Shown: positions 7,672 to 14,006 of the stretch, piece after piece
Layout: each line of letters starts with the position of its first letter
Numbering within the stretch: position 1 is the first letter of the stretch
Assembly (NCBI GenBank): GCA_900319405.1
Contig: ONOH01000001.1
Location: 54,403-118,402, forward strand
Reading direction: 5' to 3'
Source: an uncultured Bacteroidales bacterium
Lineage (GTDB): Bacteria > Bacteroidota > Bacteroidia > Bacteroidales > UBA932
Length of the DNA: 64,000 bases
The notes under the pieces: generated by a model
Told to the model about the DNA's origin: nothing
Database searches by the model: none
What the model saw: the letters and a program-made list of their open reading frames with translations, nothing else
Position numbers and translations under genes: made by a program

Positions 7672-8820
7672 ATGATAAAGAAGTACACAGACTTTGACCT
7701 TAGCGCCCGGAACACCTTCCGGATGAAGGTTCGTTGCGCCCTGTATGTGGAGGTAACGGAGGAAGCAGACCTTCCGACCCTGGACTGGGCCGTGCTGCCC
7801 CAGCCCGTGCTGGTGATGGGGGGCGGCTCCAACCTCCTCTTCACCCGGGACTTCCCCGGCACCGTGCTGCGGTATGCGGGGGCTCTGCCCCCGAATGACC
7901 CCCGCGGCCTTAAATCCCTTTCCGACTTTTGCGCGTGCAAAAGTCCCGGGCCCGGCCGGGCGCCTGATGGCGCCAGCGCTTCGCTCCAGGTACCGGACGA
8001 GACCCTTGTCACCGTCCCTGCCGGCGTGGTCTTCGACGACTTCTGCGCCTGGGCTGCTTCCGAGGGCCTCTGGGGCCCGGAAAACCTCTCGCTCATTCCC
8101 GGCGAGTGCGGTGCCAGCGCCGTGCAGAACATCGGCGCCTACGGTGTGGAGGCCAAGGACATCCTGGCCGATATCCGCGCCTGGGACCGCCTGGAGCGGC
8201 GTTTCGTGCACATCGACCCGGCCAGCTGCGCCTACGGCTACCGCAGCTCCCGCTTCAAGACAGAATGGAAAGGCCGATACATCATCACCGCTGTCACCTA
8301 CCGCCTCTCCCGCACCCCCCGACCCGTCCTGGATTATGGCGGCATCCGGAAGGCCCTTTCCTCTCATTCTGCTTCTCTCTCCTGTCATTCTGAGCGCAGC
8401 GAAGAATCCCTTACCCCCCAGCTTATCCGCGATGCCATCATCGGCATCCGGCGTGCCAAACTGCCGGCGGTGGAGGAACTGGGCAGTGCCGGAAGTTTTT
8501 TCTGCAATCCGGTCATCTCCCACGAGCACTTCCATCGCATTGAGGCCATCGCCCGGGAAGAGAACGGACCGGACTACCGGGTGCCGCACTACGACACTCC
8601 GGACGGTATCAAAGTGCCCGCCGCGTGGATGATTGAGCAGTGCGGTTTCAAAGGAAAACGCCTGGGCGGGGCAGAGGTCTATCAGAACCAGCCTCTGGTA
8701 ATTGTAAACGCCTCAGGAACAGCCACCCCGGAAGACATCCTGGGCCTGGAGCGGCAGGTCATTGCCGCCGTCTCGGCCAAATACGCCATCACCCTCCGTC
8801 CCGAGGTGGAGCATATCTAG
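7672..8820 (+). CDS. murB: UDP-N-acetylenolpyruvoylglucosamine reductase with two in-frame insertions
   Basis: Reduces UDP-GlcNAc-enolpyruvate to UDP-MurNAc with FAD, the second step of peptidoglycan precursor synthesis. FAD-binding VMGGGSNLLF is at about 48-57, the IPGECGASAVQNIGAYG block at 142-158, and the catalytic C-terminal GSAGSFFCNP at about 275-284 (type I enzymes have Ser in this region). The protein is 382 residues, about 40 longer than usual. The excess is in two places: residues about 71-108, a hairpin-rich low-complexity insert, and about 230-247, which encodes CHSERSEES from a dispersed 28-bp repeat. Both keep the frame. The last 29-65 bp of the gene recur at 10012 and 11916. 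Confidence 0.93.
   Translation: MIKKYTDFDLSARNTFRMKVRCALYVEVTEEADLPTLDWAVLPQPVLVMGGGSNLLFTRDFPGTVLRYAGALPPNDPRGLKSLSDFCACKSPGPGRAPDGASASLQVPDETLVTVPAGVVFDDFCAWAASEGLWGPENLSLIPGECGASAVQNIGAYGVEAKDILADIRAWDRLERRFVHIDPASCAYGYRSSRFKTEWKGRYIITAVTYRLSRTPRPVLDYGGIRKALSSHSASLSCHSERSEESLTPQLIRDAIIGIRRAKLPAVEELGSAGSFFCNPVISHEHFHRIEAIAREENGPDYRVPHYDTPDGIKVPAAWMIEQCGFKGKRLGGAEVYQNQPLVIVNASGTATPEDILGLERQVIAAVSAKYAITLRPEVEHI
7878..7945 (+). repeat. Hairpin-rich insertion inside murB
   Basis: Two perfect inverted repeats sit in the extra segment of murB: GGGGGC-TCT-GCCCCC (7878-7892) and GACTTTTGC-GCGT-GCAAAAGTC (7924-7945). A GGCGCC-TGAT-GGCGCC repeat follows shortly after. The coding frame is preserved, so this looks like an inserted palindromic element rather than native MurB sequence. 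Confidence 0.65.
8381..8408 (+). repeat. 28-bp dispersed repeat, copy 1 (inside murB)
   Basis: The sequence starts CCTGTCATTCTGAGCGCAGC and ends GAAGAATC. It is near-identical to copies at 23596, 48849 (opposite strand) and 53120. In frame here it adds CHSERSEES to MurB. Confidence 0.8.
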
Positions 8821-8823
8821 CAA

Positions 8824-8925
8824 CTACTTTTTCTCCAACCTTGCCTTAGACGGAATCAGCCATCGGAGCAGGAAGAATAGCCCGATGACCGCAATGATTC
8901 CGAATATGAGGGAGTCGGATTCCAT
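8824..8925 (-). CDS. 33-residue single-pass membrane protein coupled to the Fic gene
   Basis: ATG 8925 to TAG 8824 encodes MESDSLIFGIIAVIGLFFLL followed by RWLIPSKARLEKK. It has one strongly hydrophobic helix (about residues 6-24) and a basic C-terminal tail, consistent with an N-out/C-in inner membrane peptide. Its start overlaps the stop of the upstream Fic-type gene (TAATG), which argues for real, coupled translation. The stop faces the end of murB. It could be a partner, inhibitor or toxin-like component of the Fic protein. No family was recognised and the function is unknown. Confidence 0.55.
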   Translation of the reverse strand: MESDSLIFGIIAVIGLFFLLRWLIPSKARLEKK

Positions 8926-9800
8926 TATTCAGACTGCTCGTAATAATATGAGTAGTCGATACCCTTCATAAAGGTTTCGCGGTCGGCGATTTTGTCGGTA
9001 AGAGCACCCGAAAGAATGGCCTTGATGTGATTCGGGTCAACCACACTGCGACGCATCGCTTCCAGATAAGTATTTTTGTCTATCCGGCTCCAGTCTACGC
9101 ATTTCTTGAGGGAACGACGCAACATCAGGTCCAGCCAAATACGTGTACTCCTTCCATTCCCTTCCATGAAAGGATGTGCCACGTTCATCTCAACATACTT
9201 GTCCGCTATTTCGTCGAACGTTGTTTCCGGCATCGCTTCGATGGTGGGGAGAATCGTTGTGAAGTGCATGCAATTGGCGAAGGTGAATCCGCCCTTGCTG
9301 ATATTCTTGGTGCGAATCTGACCCGCAAAATCATACAGGCCTCCGAAGATATATGCATGAATCTGCTGCAGATACTTGACTGTTCCCGGCTCAAGAGACT
9401 CCAAAAGACCGCTTTCAAACAAGTCATACGCCTTCTTCTTGCTCTGCCCGTCGATGGTATTGTCGCTGTAGGTAAACCAGTCCAGGAAGGCGTTAGCCCG
9501 GTTGGCGGGATAATGCTTCGCCAACGTCTGGACACATTCTGTATCAAGCGCATCCGATGCCCGCTGCTTGCCGTCCGGAGCCTCGAACTTGAACTCGTGA
9601 GTGACACTCACGAGTTGAACTCCATCACCGCTCAATTCCCGCTTGAGCCAGCGCCAGTAGTTACCGGCCTTAACGTAATCATCCTCATTATTGATGGCAC
9701 GGATAATGTCAATAGCGGAGAACCACCATTTGGAATGATTCTCATCCCAAACGGCACGGACCTCGCGGTCATTATAGAAACGTATGGATTTTTTAGGCAT
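8925..9800 (-). CDS. Fic-domain protein with an N-terminal BRO/KilA-like region
   Basis: Fic enzymes transfer AMP or other phosphate groups from nucleotides to hydroxyl side chains. The 291-residue protein (start at ATG 9800, MPKKSIRFYND; an ATG at 9833 in frame is an alternative) has the core Fic motif HPFMEGNGR at 209-217, with the catalytic His and the anion-binding GNGR. The first ~110 residues (IRFYNDREVRAVWDE, WWFSAIDII) resemble the N-terminal part of BRO/RhuM-type phage proteins. No clear inhibitory [S/T]xxxE[G/N] helix was seen. A TAAATTTG box lies at 9858-9865. It lies in an accessory segment between partial murB copies and is followed by a coupled 33-residue membrane protein. The target is unknown. 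Confidence 0.85.
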   Translation of the reverse strand: MPKKSIRFYNDREVRAVWDENHSKWWFSAIDIIRAINNEDDYVKAGNYWRWLKRELSGDGVQLVSVTHEFKFEAPDGKQRASDALDTECVQTLAKHYPANRANAFLDWFTYSDNTIDGQSKKKAYDLFESGLLESLEPGTVKYLQQIHAYIFGGLYDFAGQIRTKNISKGGFTFANCMHFTTILPTIEAMPETTFDEIADKYVEMNVAHPFMEGNGRSTRIWLDLMLRRSLKKCVDWSRIDKNTYLEAMRRSVVDPNHIKAILSGALTDKIADRETFMKGIDYSYYYEQSE

Positions 9801-9857
9801 ATCTCTTTTATTCTCGATCAATTTATAGAACATATGCGGTTCGCGTACGTTAATTTA

Positions 9858-9865
9858 CAAATTTA
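9858..9865 (-). promoter_or_regulatory. -7 promoter box for the Fic gene
   Basis: TAAATTTG on the minus strand, matching TAnnTTTG, 25 nt before the ATG at 9833 and 58 nt before the preferred ATG at 9800. Confidence 0.45.
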
Positions 9866-10011
9866 ACGATTTAAGTCGGAATAATTAGCATTTAAGTGTA
9901 ATAGAATGAAACTAACCTGCTATATTCATAGCCTGTCCCAAACCCCGCCGCCAGCCCGGGTCGAGAGGTCCGGTATGCACCGGGAGCGAGCAACACAAAT
10001 TTTTATCAAAT

Positions 10012-10076
10012 CGGCAGCACATTGCCGCCGTCTCGGACAAATACGCCATCACCCTCCGTCCCGAGGTGGAGCACAT
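10012..10076 (+). repeat. murB': Partial copy of the murB 3' end (copy B)
   Basis: About 65 bp match murB 8752-8816 with four mismatches. In frame it would read IAAVSDKYAITLRPEVEHI like the MurB C-terminus, then end differently. It has no start and is a remnant. Together with the copy at 11916 it brackets the accessory genes. Confidence 0.85.
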
Positions 10077-10137
10077 TGAATGTTAAATGTCTCTGGAAGG
10101 ACTGCAAGCTGTTGCCGTAATGAAACGCGGCAGCAAA

Positions 10138-10165
10138 AAAAGAGAGGCCGATTGACCTCTCTTTT
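10138..10165 (-). terminator. Terminator of the fimbrillin-like lipoprotein
   Basis: A perfect 10-bp stem AAAAGAGAGG / CCTCTCTTTT with an 8-nt loop, followed on the minus strand by more T, lies 42 nt after the stop at 10208. The A/T flanks are symmetrical, so it may act in both directions. Confidence 0.75.
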
Positions 10166-10207
10166 ATAGTGGTGCCTGAATAGATGCACGAATACAGGAT
10201 AAGTGGG

Positions 10208-11506
10208 TTAAAATTCGAGGCAGGCACGAACTTTACACTCATAATTATGGGAGAAATCACTCACCCAATCAAAGGATCCGTCACTATAGATGGATTCAAA
10301 GGCATAAGCGCAGTAATTATACCCATCATAACCATAATCCGTACTCGACCAATAGGGTGAGGAATGACTGGGCGAAAGATCATCTCCTCCCACTGCCTCG
10401 AAAAAGCCTTGCCACACGAAATCAGCAATTTCGAGGCCATTGGCCATCCAATTCCATTCGGCCATTGTGGCCAACTTCCATGTGCAACCGGTGATGGTTG
10501 GTGTATGTGCAGCAGCAGTTGTAATGGCTGTGTTCCAATCCGCTGTGCCTTCTTCGTCTTTCAATGCCAGTGCCAGGCCGTTGTTGCCACTCACGTGGCA
10601 TATTCTGGCTATCGCGATCACTCCATATGGCAGGAGAGCGTCGTGATGATAGTTCTTGCCGTCACTACAAATTATCTGTCCCACTTGGGGGCTGGTGATG
10701 CCTGACGGGGTGACTGTTTCTGCCATCCTCAAGCCCTGCTGGTAGAAGTTGTTCGATGCGTATGTCTTGCCGGTCAGCGTTTTTGTATAGCTCTTGCCCC
10801 CGGCGGTAGCGGAGAATTCGATGTCCTCACCGGAAATAGGATACATGGCCACATAAATGGGCCCGGGCCCGGAGGTACGGGTGATTTCGTAGTCGCCTGA
10901 ATCGGTAGAGATGGAGAAAGCCGTGACATCAGCCGTGATGTCGTTAGCGCCCGTAGCATCTTTCAGGGTAAAAGCGACAATCGCCACCTGGTTTACCAAT
11001 GTCACAGGTTGAGTTCCTACATCAGCCAGAGGGAGGGATCCGGTAGCATAATCCAGAATTTCGACATTATCCAGTGTGCCGTCCTGTAATTCAAGCATGC
11101 TCCAATCTACGGATTCTGGTACTTGTACAAAGACAGCAGGATAATGAAATGAGACACTCGTCCCTTCATCCGGATTGTTCATTGTATAGAAAAACTTTGC
11201 CGACTTTCCGTCAGCAGAGATGTCATCAGGTTGCAAGGGGTCGCTGACTGCCAAGTCCATAATAGTATCCACTGAGTATTCCACGGTAATCTGGTCGCCC
11301 GGGGCGAAGGTTTTGGAGAGCACCTTGGCATCGTAGTCGATATCCAGTGCCTTGGTGGCATCATCGTCATCCAGACGGATGGTGGTGCATACGGTTACAA
11401 TATTGTCCTTGTTTTCCGGCTGCGGTGCTTCTTTCTTGGAACATCCGGCCAGGATGGCGCCCATTGCAACGAGAGCTGCCATGCTGAAATACATCGTCTT
11501 TCTCAT
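10208..11506 (-). CDS. Fimbrillin-like lipoprotein with a C-terminal FISUMP/DUF1566-like domain
   Basis: 432 residues from ATG 11506 (MRKTMYFSM), with a signal peptide and lipobox GAILAGC (Cys around 19), so probably surface lipid-anchored. The N-terminal part has the TKAL segment and the [F]APGDQITVEY strand found in fimbrillin-like beta-sandwich proteins. The last ~130 residues (TWKLATMAEWNWMA, SPYWSSTDYGY, VRACLEF) resemble the FISUMP/DUF1566 fold, related to C-type-lectin-like domains. A 46-residue peptide gene lies 25 nt upstream on the same strand. It sits in the accessory segment bounded by murB 3'-end copies. A role as an adhesin or pilus component is inferred from family only. Confidence 0.8.
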   Translation of the reverse strand: MRKTMYFSMAALVAMGAILAGCSKKEAPQPENKDNIVTVCTTIRLDDDDATKALDIDYDAKVLSKTFAPGDQITVEYSVDTIMDLAVSDPLQPDDISADGKSAKFFYTMNNPDEGTSVSFHYPAVFVQVPESVDWSMLELQDGTLDNVEILDYATGSLPLADVGTQPVTLVNQVAIVAFTLKDATGANDITADVTAFSISTDSGDYEITRTSGPGPIYVAMYPISGEDIEFSATAGGKSYTKTLTGKTYASNNFYQQGLRMAETVTPSGITSPQVGQIICSDGKNYHHDALLPYGVIAIARICHVSGNNGLALALKDEEGTADWNTAITTAAAHTPTITGCTWKLATMAEWNWMANGLEIADFVWQGFFEAVGGDDLSPSHSSPYWSSTDYGYDGYNYCAYAFESIYSDGSFDWVSDFSHNYECKVRACLEF

Positions 11507-11531
11507 ACTTCTTTTCGTTTTAATGGGTCTG

Positions 11532-11672
11532 TTATTCTTCAACGTAGTCGTTCCAGTGGAAGTTCTCGAGGCCATTAGTAGGGCTCTGGGCAATCACTCC
11601 CTCCAGATGGAGTTGATGCAGTTCGCACAGGGGAGCTGCATACATTTCTTTTTGCTTGTTGTTCTTGATCAT
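11532..11672 (-). CDS. 46-residue peptide upstream of fimbrillin-like lipoprotein
   Basis: ATG 11672 to TAA 11532 encodes a short peptide with MYAAPLCELHQLHLEGVIAQ in the middle and the tail ENFHWNDYVEE. It has no signal peptide. The pattern of an aromatic residue, Ala/Ser-Pro, alternating residues and then an E-x-x-[I/L] segment, plus an aromatic/acidic C-terminus, also occurs in the 59-residue peptide at 40646, which precedes another fimbrillin-like lipoprotein. Such peptides are common next to these lipoproteins in Bacteroidales, but I know of no established function. TACATTTA overlaps the region just before the ATG and may be a weak -7 box. Confidence 0.6.
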   Translation of the reverse strand: MIKNNKQKEMYAAPLCELHQLHLEGVIAQSPTNGLENFHWNDYVEE

Positions 11673-11915
11673 AAATGTATTGGTTTTGAGTTAATAATGG
11701 TCGGGTGCGTTACACCACGGCGAAGCCCCGAAAAAGCCAGAGTGCTTTGCGGCAACAGATGTAAGTTGTTGTTATAGAATGATTTATACCCCCCCCGTAA
11801 GAGCCGGGAGGCGTGTCATGTCAGGGAGTCTGAAGGCTTGCGGTGGCATGGCATCGGCAAAGATAGGCATTCTGCCGTTCATTTCCAACACCGAATAAAA
11901 AAAAACGATGTTCCG

Positions 11916-11944
11916 CCCTCCGTCCCGAGGTGGAGCACATCTAG
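11916..11944 (+). repeat. murB': Partial copy of the murB 3' end (copy C)
   Basis: 29 bp match murB 8792-8820 with one mismatch, including the final stop codon TAG. The CTAG at the end is also the stop of the convergent gene at 11941. This suggests murB and that gene were once directly adjacent and convergent here. Confidence 0.85.
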
Positions 11945-12651
11945 GCCAGCAGTTTCTGGAGCTGTTTTTCGCTGATGCCGGGAACAAGATTGCGCAGATG
12001 GGCAAGCAGCCGCCGGTAAGACTCCTCCGGGCTGTGGTCCGGCTTCAGCGACGGGGAAGGGCCGAAGGGAAAGCCTGCCGGCACCTCCTCCCCGAAAAGC
12101 GCCTCCGGGGTGCAGAACGAGGATGTTTGCCAGCCTTTGTAGCTCAGGTCCTCGCCGCGGTACACACGGGTGATGTCTCCGGTTACCACCCGGCACTGTC
12201 GCTGGAGGCGGGTGATGGCTGCATCGGCCGCACTCTTTTTCACGCCCAGTAGGCCCCTGACCTCCCGGATGCCTATGCTGCCTTCGCGCTCAAGGTACTC
12301 CAGGATCTTTTCCCCGTCGGCCGAAGGTCTGCACGAGGGCAGGCTCCGCCGCCAGTTCATCAGTTCCCGGTACCACTCCACCGTGGCAAAGGCCGCCTTG
12401 CCGCCCAGGAGGAACTTCCCATAGGCGATATCTCCGCTTTGCACGCACTCGATTTTCCAGTCCCAGGGCCCCAGGGCCGCGCCGTCCCCGTCAAACCAAA
12501 ACTGCGGCGGCGTGCGCTCCTCGATGGAAAACCCCGGCACAACATTCTCGAAAAAGGGCACAATCCCCAGCTCCATCACGGTATCATACATCGTCTCCGG
12601 GCTCACCACCGTGGCCCGGCCCGTATTCCCTGCATGATGGCCGATAGACAT
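11941..12651 (-). CDS. Conserved AlkZ-related winged-helix-like protein
   Basis: 236 residues from ATG 12651 (MSIGHHAGNTGR). The TATCTTTG box at 12660-12667 argues for this start over an in-frame codon 39 nt earlier. The middle segment FWFDGDGAALGPWDWK and the later helices with IGIREVRGLLGVKK and ITRLQRQCRVV resemble the AlkZ-related Bacteroidota proteins, which share winged-helix folds with AlkZ-type DNA glycosylases. No catalytic motif could be verified, so a DNA-repair role is only a possibility. The gene converges on a murB 3'-end remnant. Confidence 0.6.
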   Translation of the reverse strand: MSIGHHAGNTGRATVVSPETMYDTVMELGIVPFFENVVPGFSIEERTPPQFWFDGDGAALGPWDWKIECVQSGDIAYGKFLLGGKAAFATVEWYRELMNWRRSLPSCRPSADGEKILEYLEREGSIGIREVRGLLGVKKSAADAAITRLQRQCRVVTGDITRVYRGEDLSYKGWQTSSFCTPEALFGEEVPAGFPFGPSPSLKPDHSPEESYRRLLAHLRNLVPGISEKQLQKLLA

Positions 12652-12659
12652 ATCAGGGA

Positions 12660-12667
12660 CAAAGATA
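12660..12667 (-). promoter_or_regulatory. -7 promoter box for the AlkZ-like gene
   Basis: TATCTTTG, 8 nt before the ATG at 12651, leaving almost no 5' leader. Divergent from the toxin remnant promoter at 12748. Confidence 0.5.
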
Positions 12668-12747
12668 GTGAAATATTTATGAAAAACCATTTAATGCATT
12701 TTTTCAACTTTATCGTTGAAATTATAGGAAAAATAAAAAAGAGATTC

Positions 12748-12755
12748 TATCTTTG
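12748..12755 (+). promoter_or_regulatory. -7 promoter box for the toxin remnant / Panacea antitoxin
   Basis: TATCTTTG, 17 nt before the ATG at 12773. No good -33 element at 19-21 nt spacing. Confidence 0.45.
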
Positions 12756-12772
12756 TATGCAAAAACAGGAGT

Positions 12773-12977
12773 ATGGTTACGGTAGGGGAAGTAAAAGCGT
12801 TTTTGGAACAGTTCAGTATCAAGACACAGGTGTTTGGAATCCGTTTTCGGCAAGGATGTGAAGGGACGGGAGGTGTACATCAAGATAACGCTGGGCTATG
12901 AAAATGGTCAGACAATCTGTATATCGTTCCATATTGCGGAGCAAACGTTGAAGCACCCGTTCAAAACAGAGATATGA
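12773..12977 (+). pseudogene. Decayed toxin gene (internal deletion and frameshift)
   Basis: The first frame gives MVTVGEVKAFLEQFSIKTQV then FGIRFR, and runs into a stop shortly after. The other frame resumes at FGKDVKGREVYIKITLGYEN and continues to SFHIAEQTLKHPFKTEI, ending at TGA 12975-12977. The two parts look like the start and end of one MqsR-like toxin missing roughly 40-50 central residues, joined at a GTTTGGAATC/TTTTCGGC junction. The stop overlaps the ATG of the downstream antitoxin (ATGA), the typical coupling of toxin-antitoxin pairs. Family assignment is by memory of similar Bacteroidota proteins and is moderate. Confidence 0.6.
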
Positions 12978-13969
12978 AAATACCGACAAGCTCTACAGGT
13001 GAACCGCTGCGGATAGTGTACGAACCGGACAGGTTAACATTCCGTGGGGAGAAATACAATTGTGTCCATATCGCTTTTCGGGACGATGGGTCGGATGAGA
13101 CTTTCACCACCACGGAGAGCGACAGCATCTGGTATAACCAACTCACCAACCAGTATCGGGAAAAGCATGGCATTCCCTACCGAGACGAGATTGTAGATTT
13201 GCGGGAGCGATATGGGCTAAGTGCAAGCAAAATGTCATTGATTCTGGGCTTTGGAACCAATCAGTATCGCTTGTATGAAGAAGGTGAGGTGCCCAGCGAA
13301 AGCAACGGGAAGATGATTCGGAGCGCGATGAATCCGAAGGTTTTCCTGGATTTGGTTCAGAGCTCCAGGCATCAGCTTGCCCAGAAAGAGTTTGTGAGGA
13401 TTTCGTCCAGGGTGGAAGAGGCGATTGCGCAGATGCAGCACTGGCGTGAAGAGCGGAAGGAAGCGGAGCGACTGTTCTTTTCCGGCCGGGGGCTGGCAAA
13501 CGGTTTTGCGCCGCAATCCTCTGCAAGGCTGAAAAACTTGCTGTTGTATGTGCTGGAGAAGATGGGTGAGACGTTCCAGACAAAAATGAACAAAATATTG
13601 TTTTATATTGATTTTCTTTCTTATCGCGAGCGGGGGATCGCCATCTCGGGTTTGGCCTATCAGGCCATTGAGTTTGGGCCTGTGCCGCAGCGTTGGGATC
13701 GCATTTACAGCGCATTCGATGAGGTTCAGCAGCAGTTCCGTTTGGTTCAAGGGCAGGAGTGTTTGTCACTTCTGGCCGGAGAAAAGGCTGATATGAGCCG
13801 CTTCTCGGCGGAAGAAATAGCAATCATTGACCAGGTGTGCGTCCGTCTGCGTGACCTGACTTCGCGCGAGGTGTCAGAACTAAGCCACGGGGAACCGGCA
13901 TGGAAAGAACACGTGACAAGGACGGAAATCATTCCTTATAGCGAAGCCTTCAGCTTGGCAGGTATGTAA
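12974..13969 (+). CDS. Panacea (SocA/DUF4065) domain antitoxin with N-terminal helix-turn-helix
   Basis: 331 residues. The N-terminal half has an Xre/MqsA-like helix-turn-helix (EIVDLRERYGLSASKMSLIL, then GFGTNQYRLYEEGEVP) that would bind its own promoter. The C-terminal half from about residue 195 (SARLKNLLLYVLEK, MNKILFYIDFLSYRERG, AYQAIEFGPVP) is the Panacea domain found in antitoxins that neutralise many unrelated toxins. Translation overlaps the upstream toxin remnant by ATGA. With that toxin broken, the protein is probably an orphan antitoxin/repressor or protects against related toxins elsewhere. The function is inferred from domains. Confidence 0.8.
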   Translation: MKIPTSSTGEPLRIVYEPDRLTFRGEKYNCVHIAFRDDGSDETFTTTESDSIWYNQLTNQYREKHGIPYRDEIVDLRERYGLSASKMSLILGFGTNQYRLYEEGEVPSESNGKMIRSAMNPKVFLDLVQSSRHQLAQKEFVRISSRVEEAIAQMQHWREERKEAERLFFSGRGLANGFAPQSSARLKNLLLYVLEKMGETFQTKMNKILFYIDFLSYRERGIAISGLAYQAIEFGPVPQRWDRIYSAFDEVQQQFRLVQGQECLSLLAGEKADMSRFSAEEIAIIDQVCVRLRDLTSREVSELSHGEPAWKEHVTRTEIIPYSEAFSLAGM

Positions 13970-13980
13970 AAAGATTTTGC

Positions 13981-13988
13981 TAAATTTG
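13981..13988 (+). promoter_or_regulatory. -7 promoter box for murA
   Basis: TAAATTTG, matching TAnnTTTG, 18 nt before the ATG at 14007 and just after the antitoxin gene. Confidence 0.45.
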
Positions 13989-14006
13989 AGGATTGAAGTA
14001 TCGTCT

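Larger units (their letters stand above)
9866..10207. other. Intergenic accessory region with a murB remnant
   Basis: No gene was found between the Fic promoter and the end of the next lipoprotein. The region holds the 65-bp murB-like remnant (10012-10076) and the terminator hairpin at 10138-10165. The rest is AT-rich with no repeats recognised. Confidence 0.6.

Noticed and set aside
4521-8132. A 1203-codon open frame on the minus strand covering pyrC, aspS and part of murB
   Set aside because: Only the part from 5801 has family-like sequence (pyrC). The rest is antisense to clearly coding aspS and murB in GC-rich DNA, where stop codons are rare.
11784-11905. Possible small minus-strand gene beside the murB copy C
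   Set aside because: The peptide is Pro-rich without recognisable features, no neighbour coupling, and overlaps a -7-like box. Not supported.
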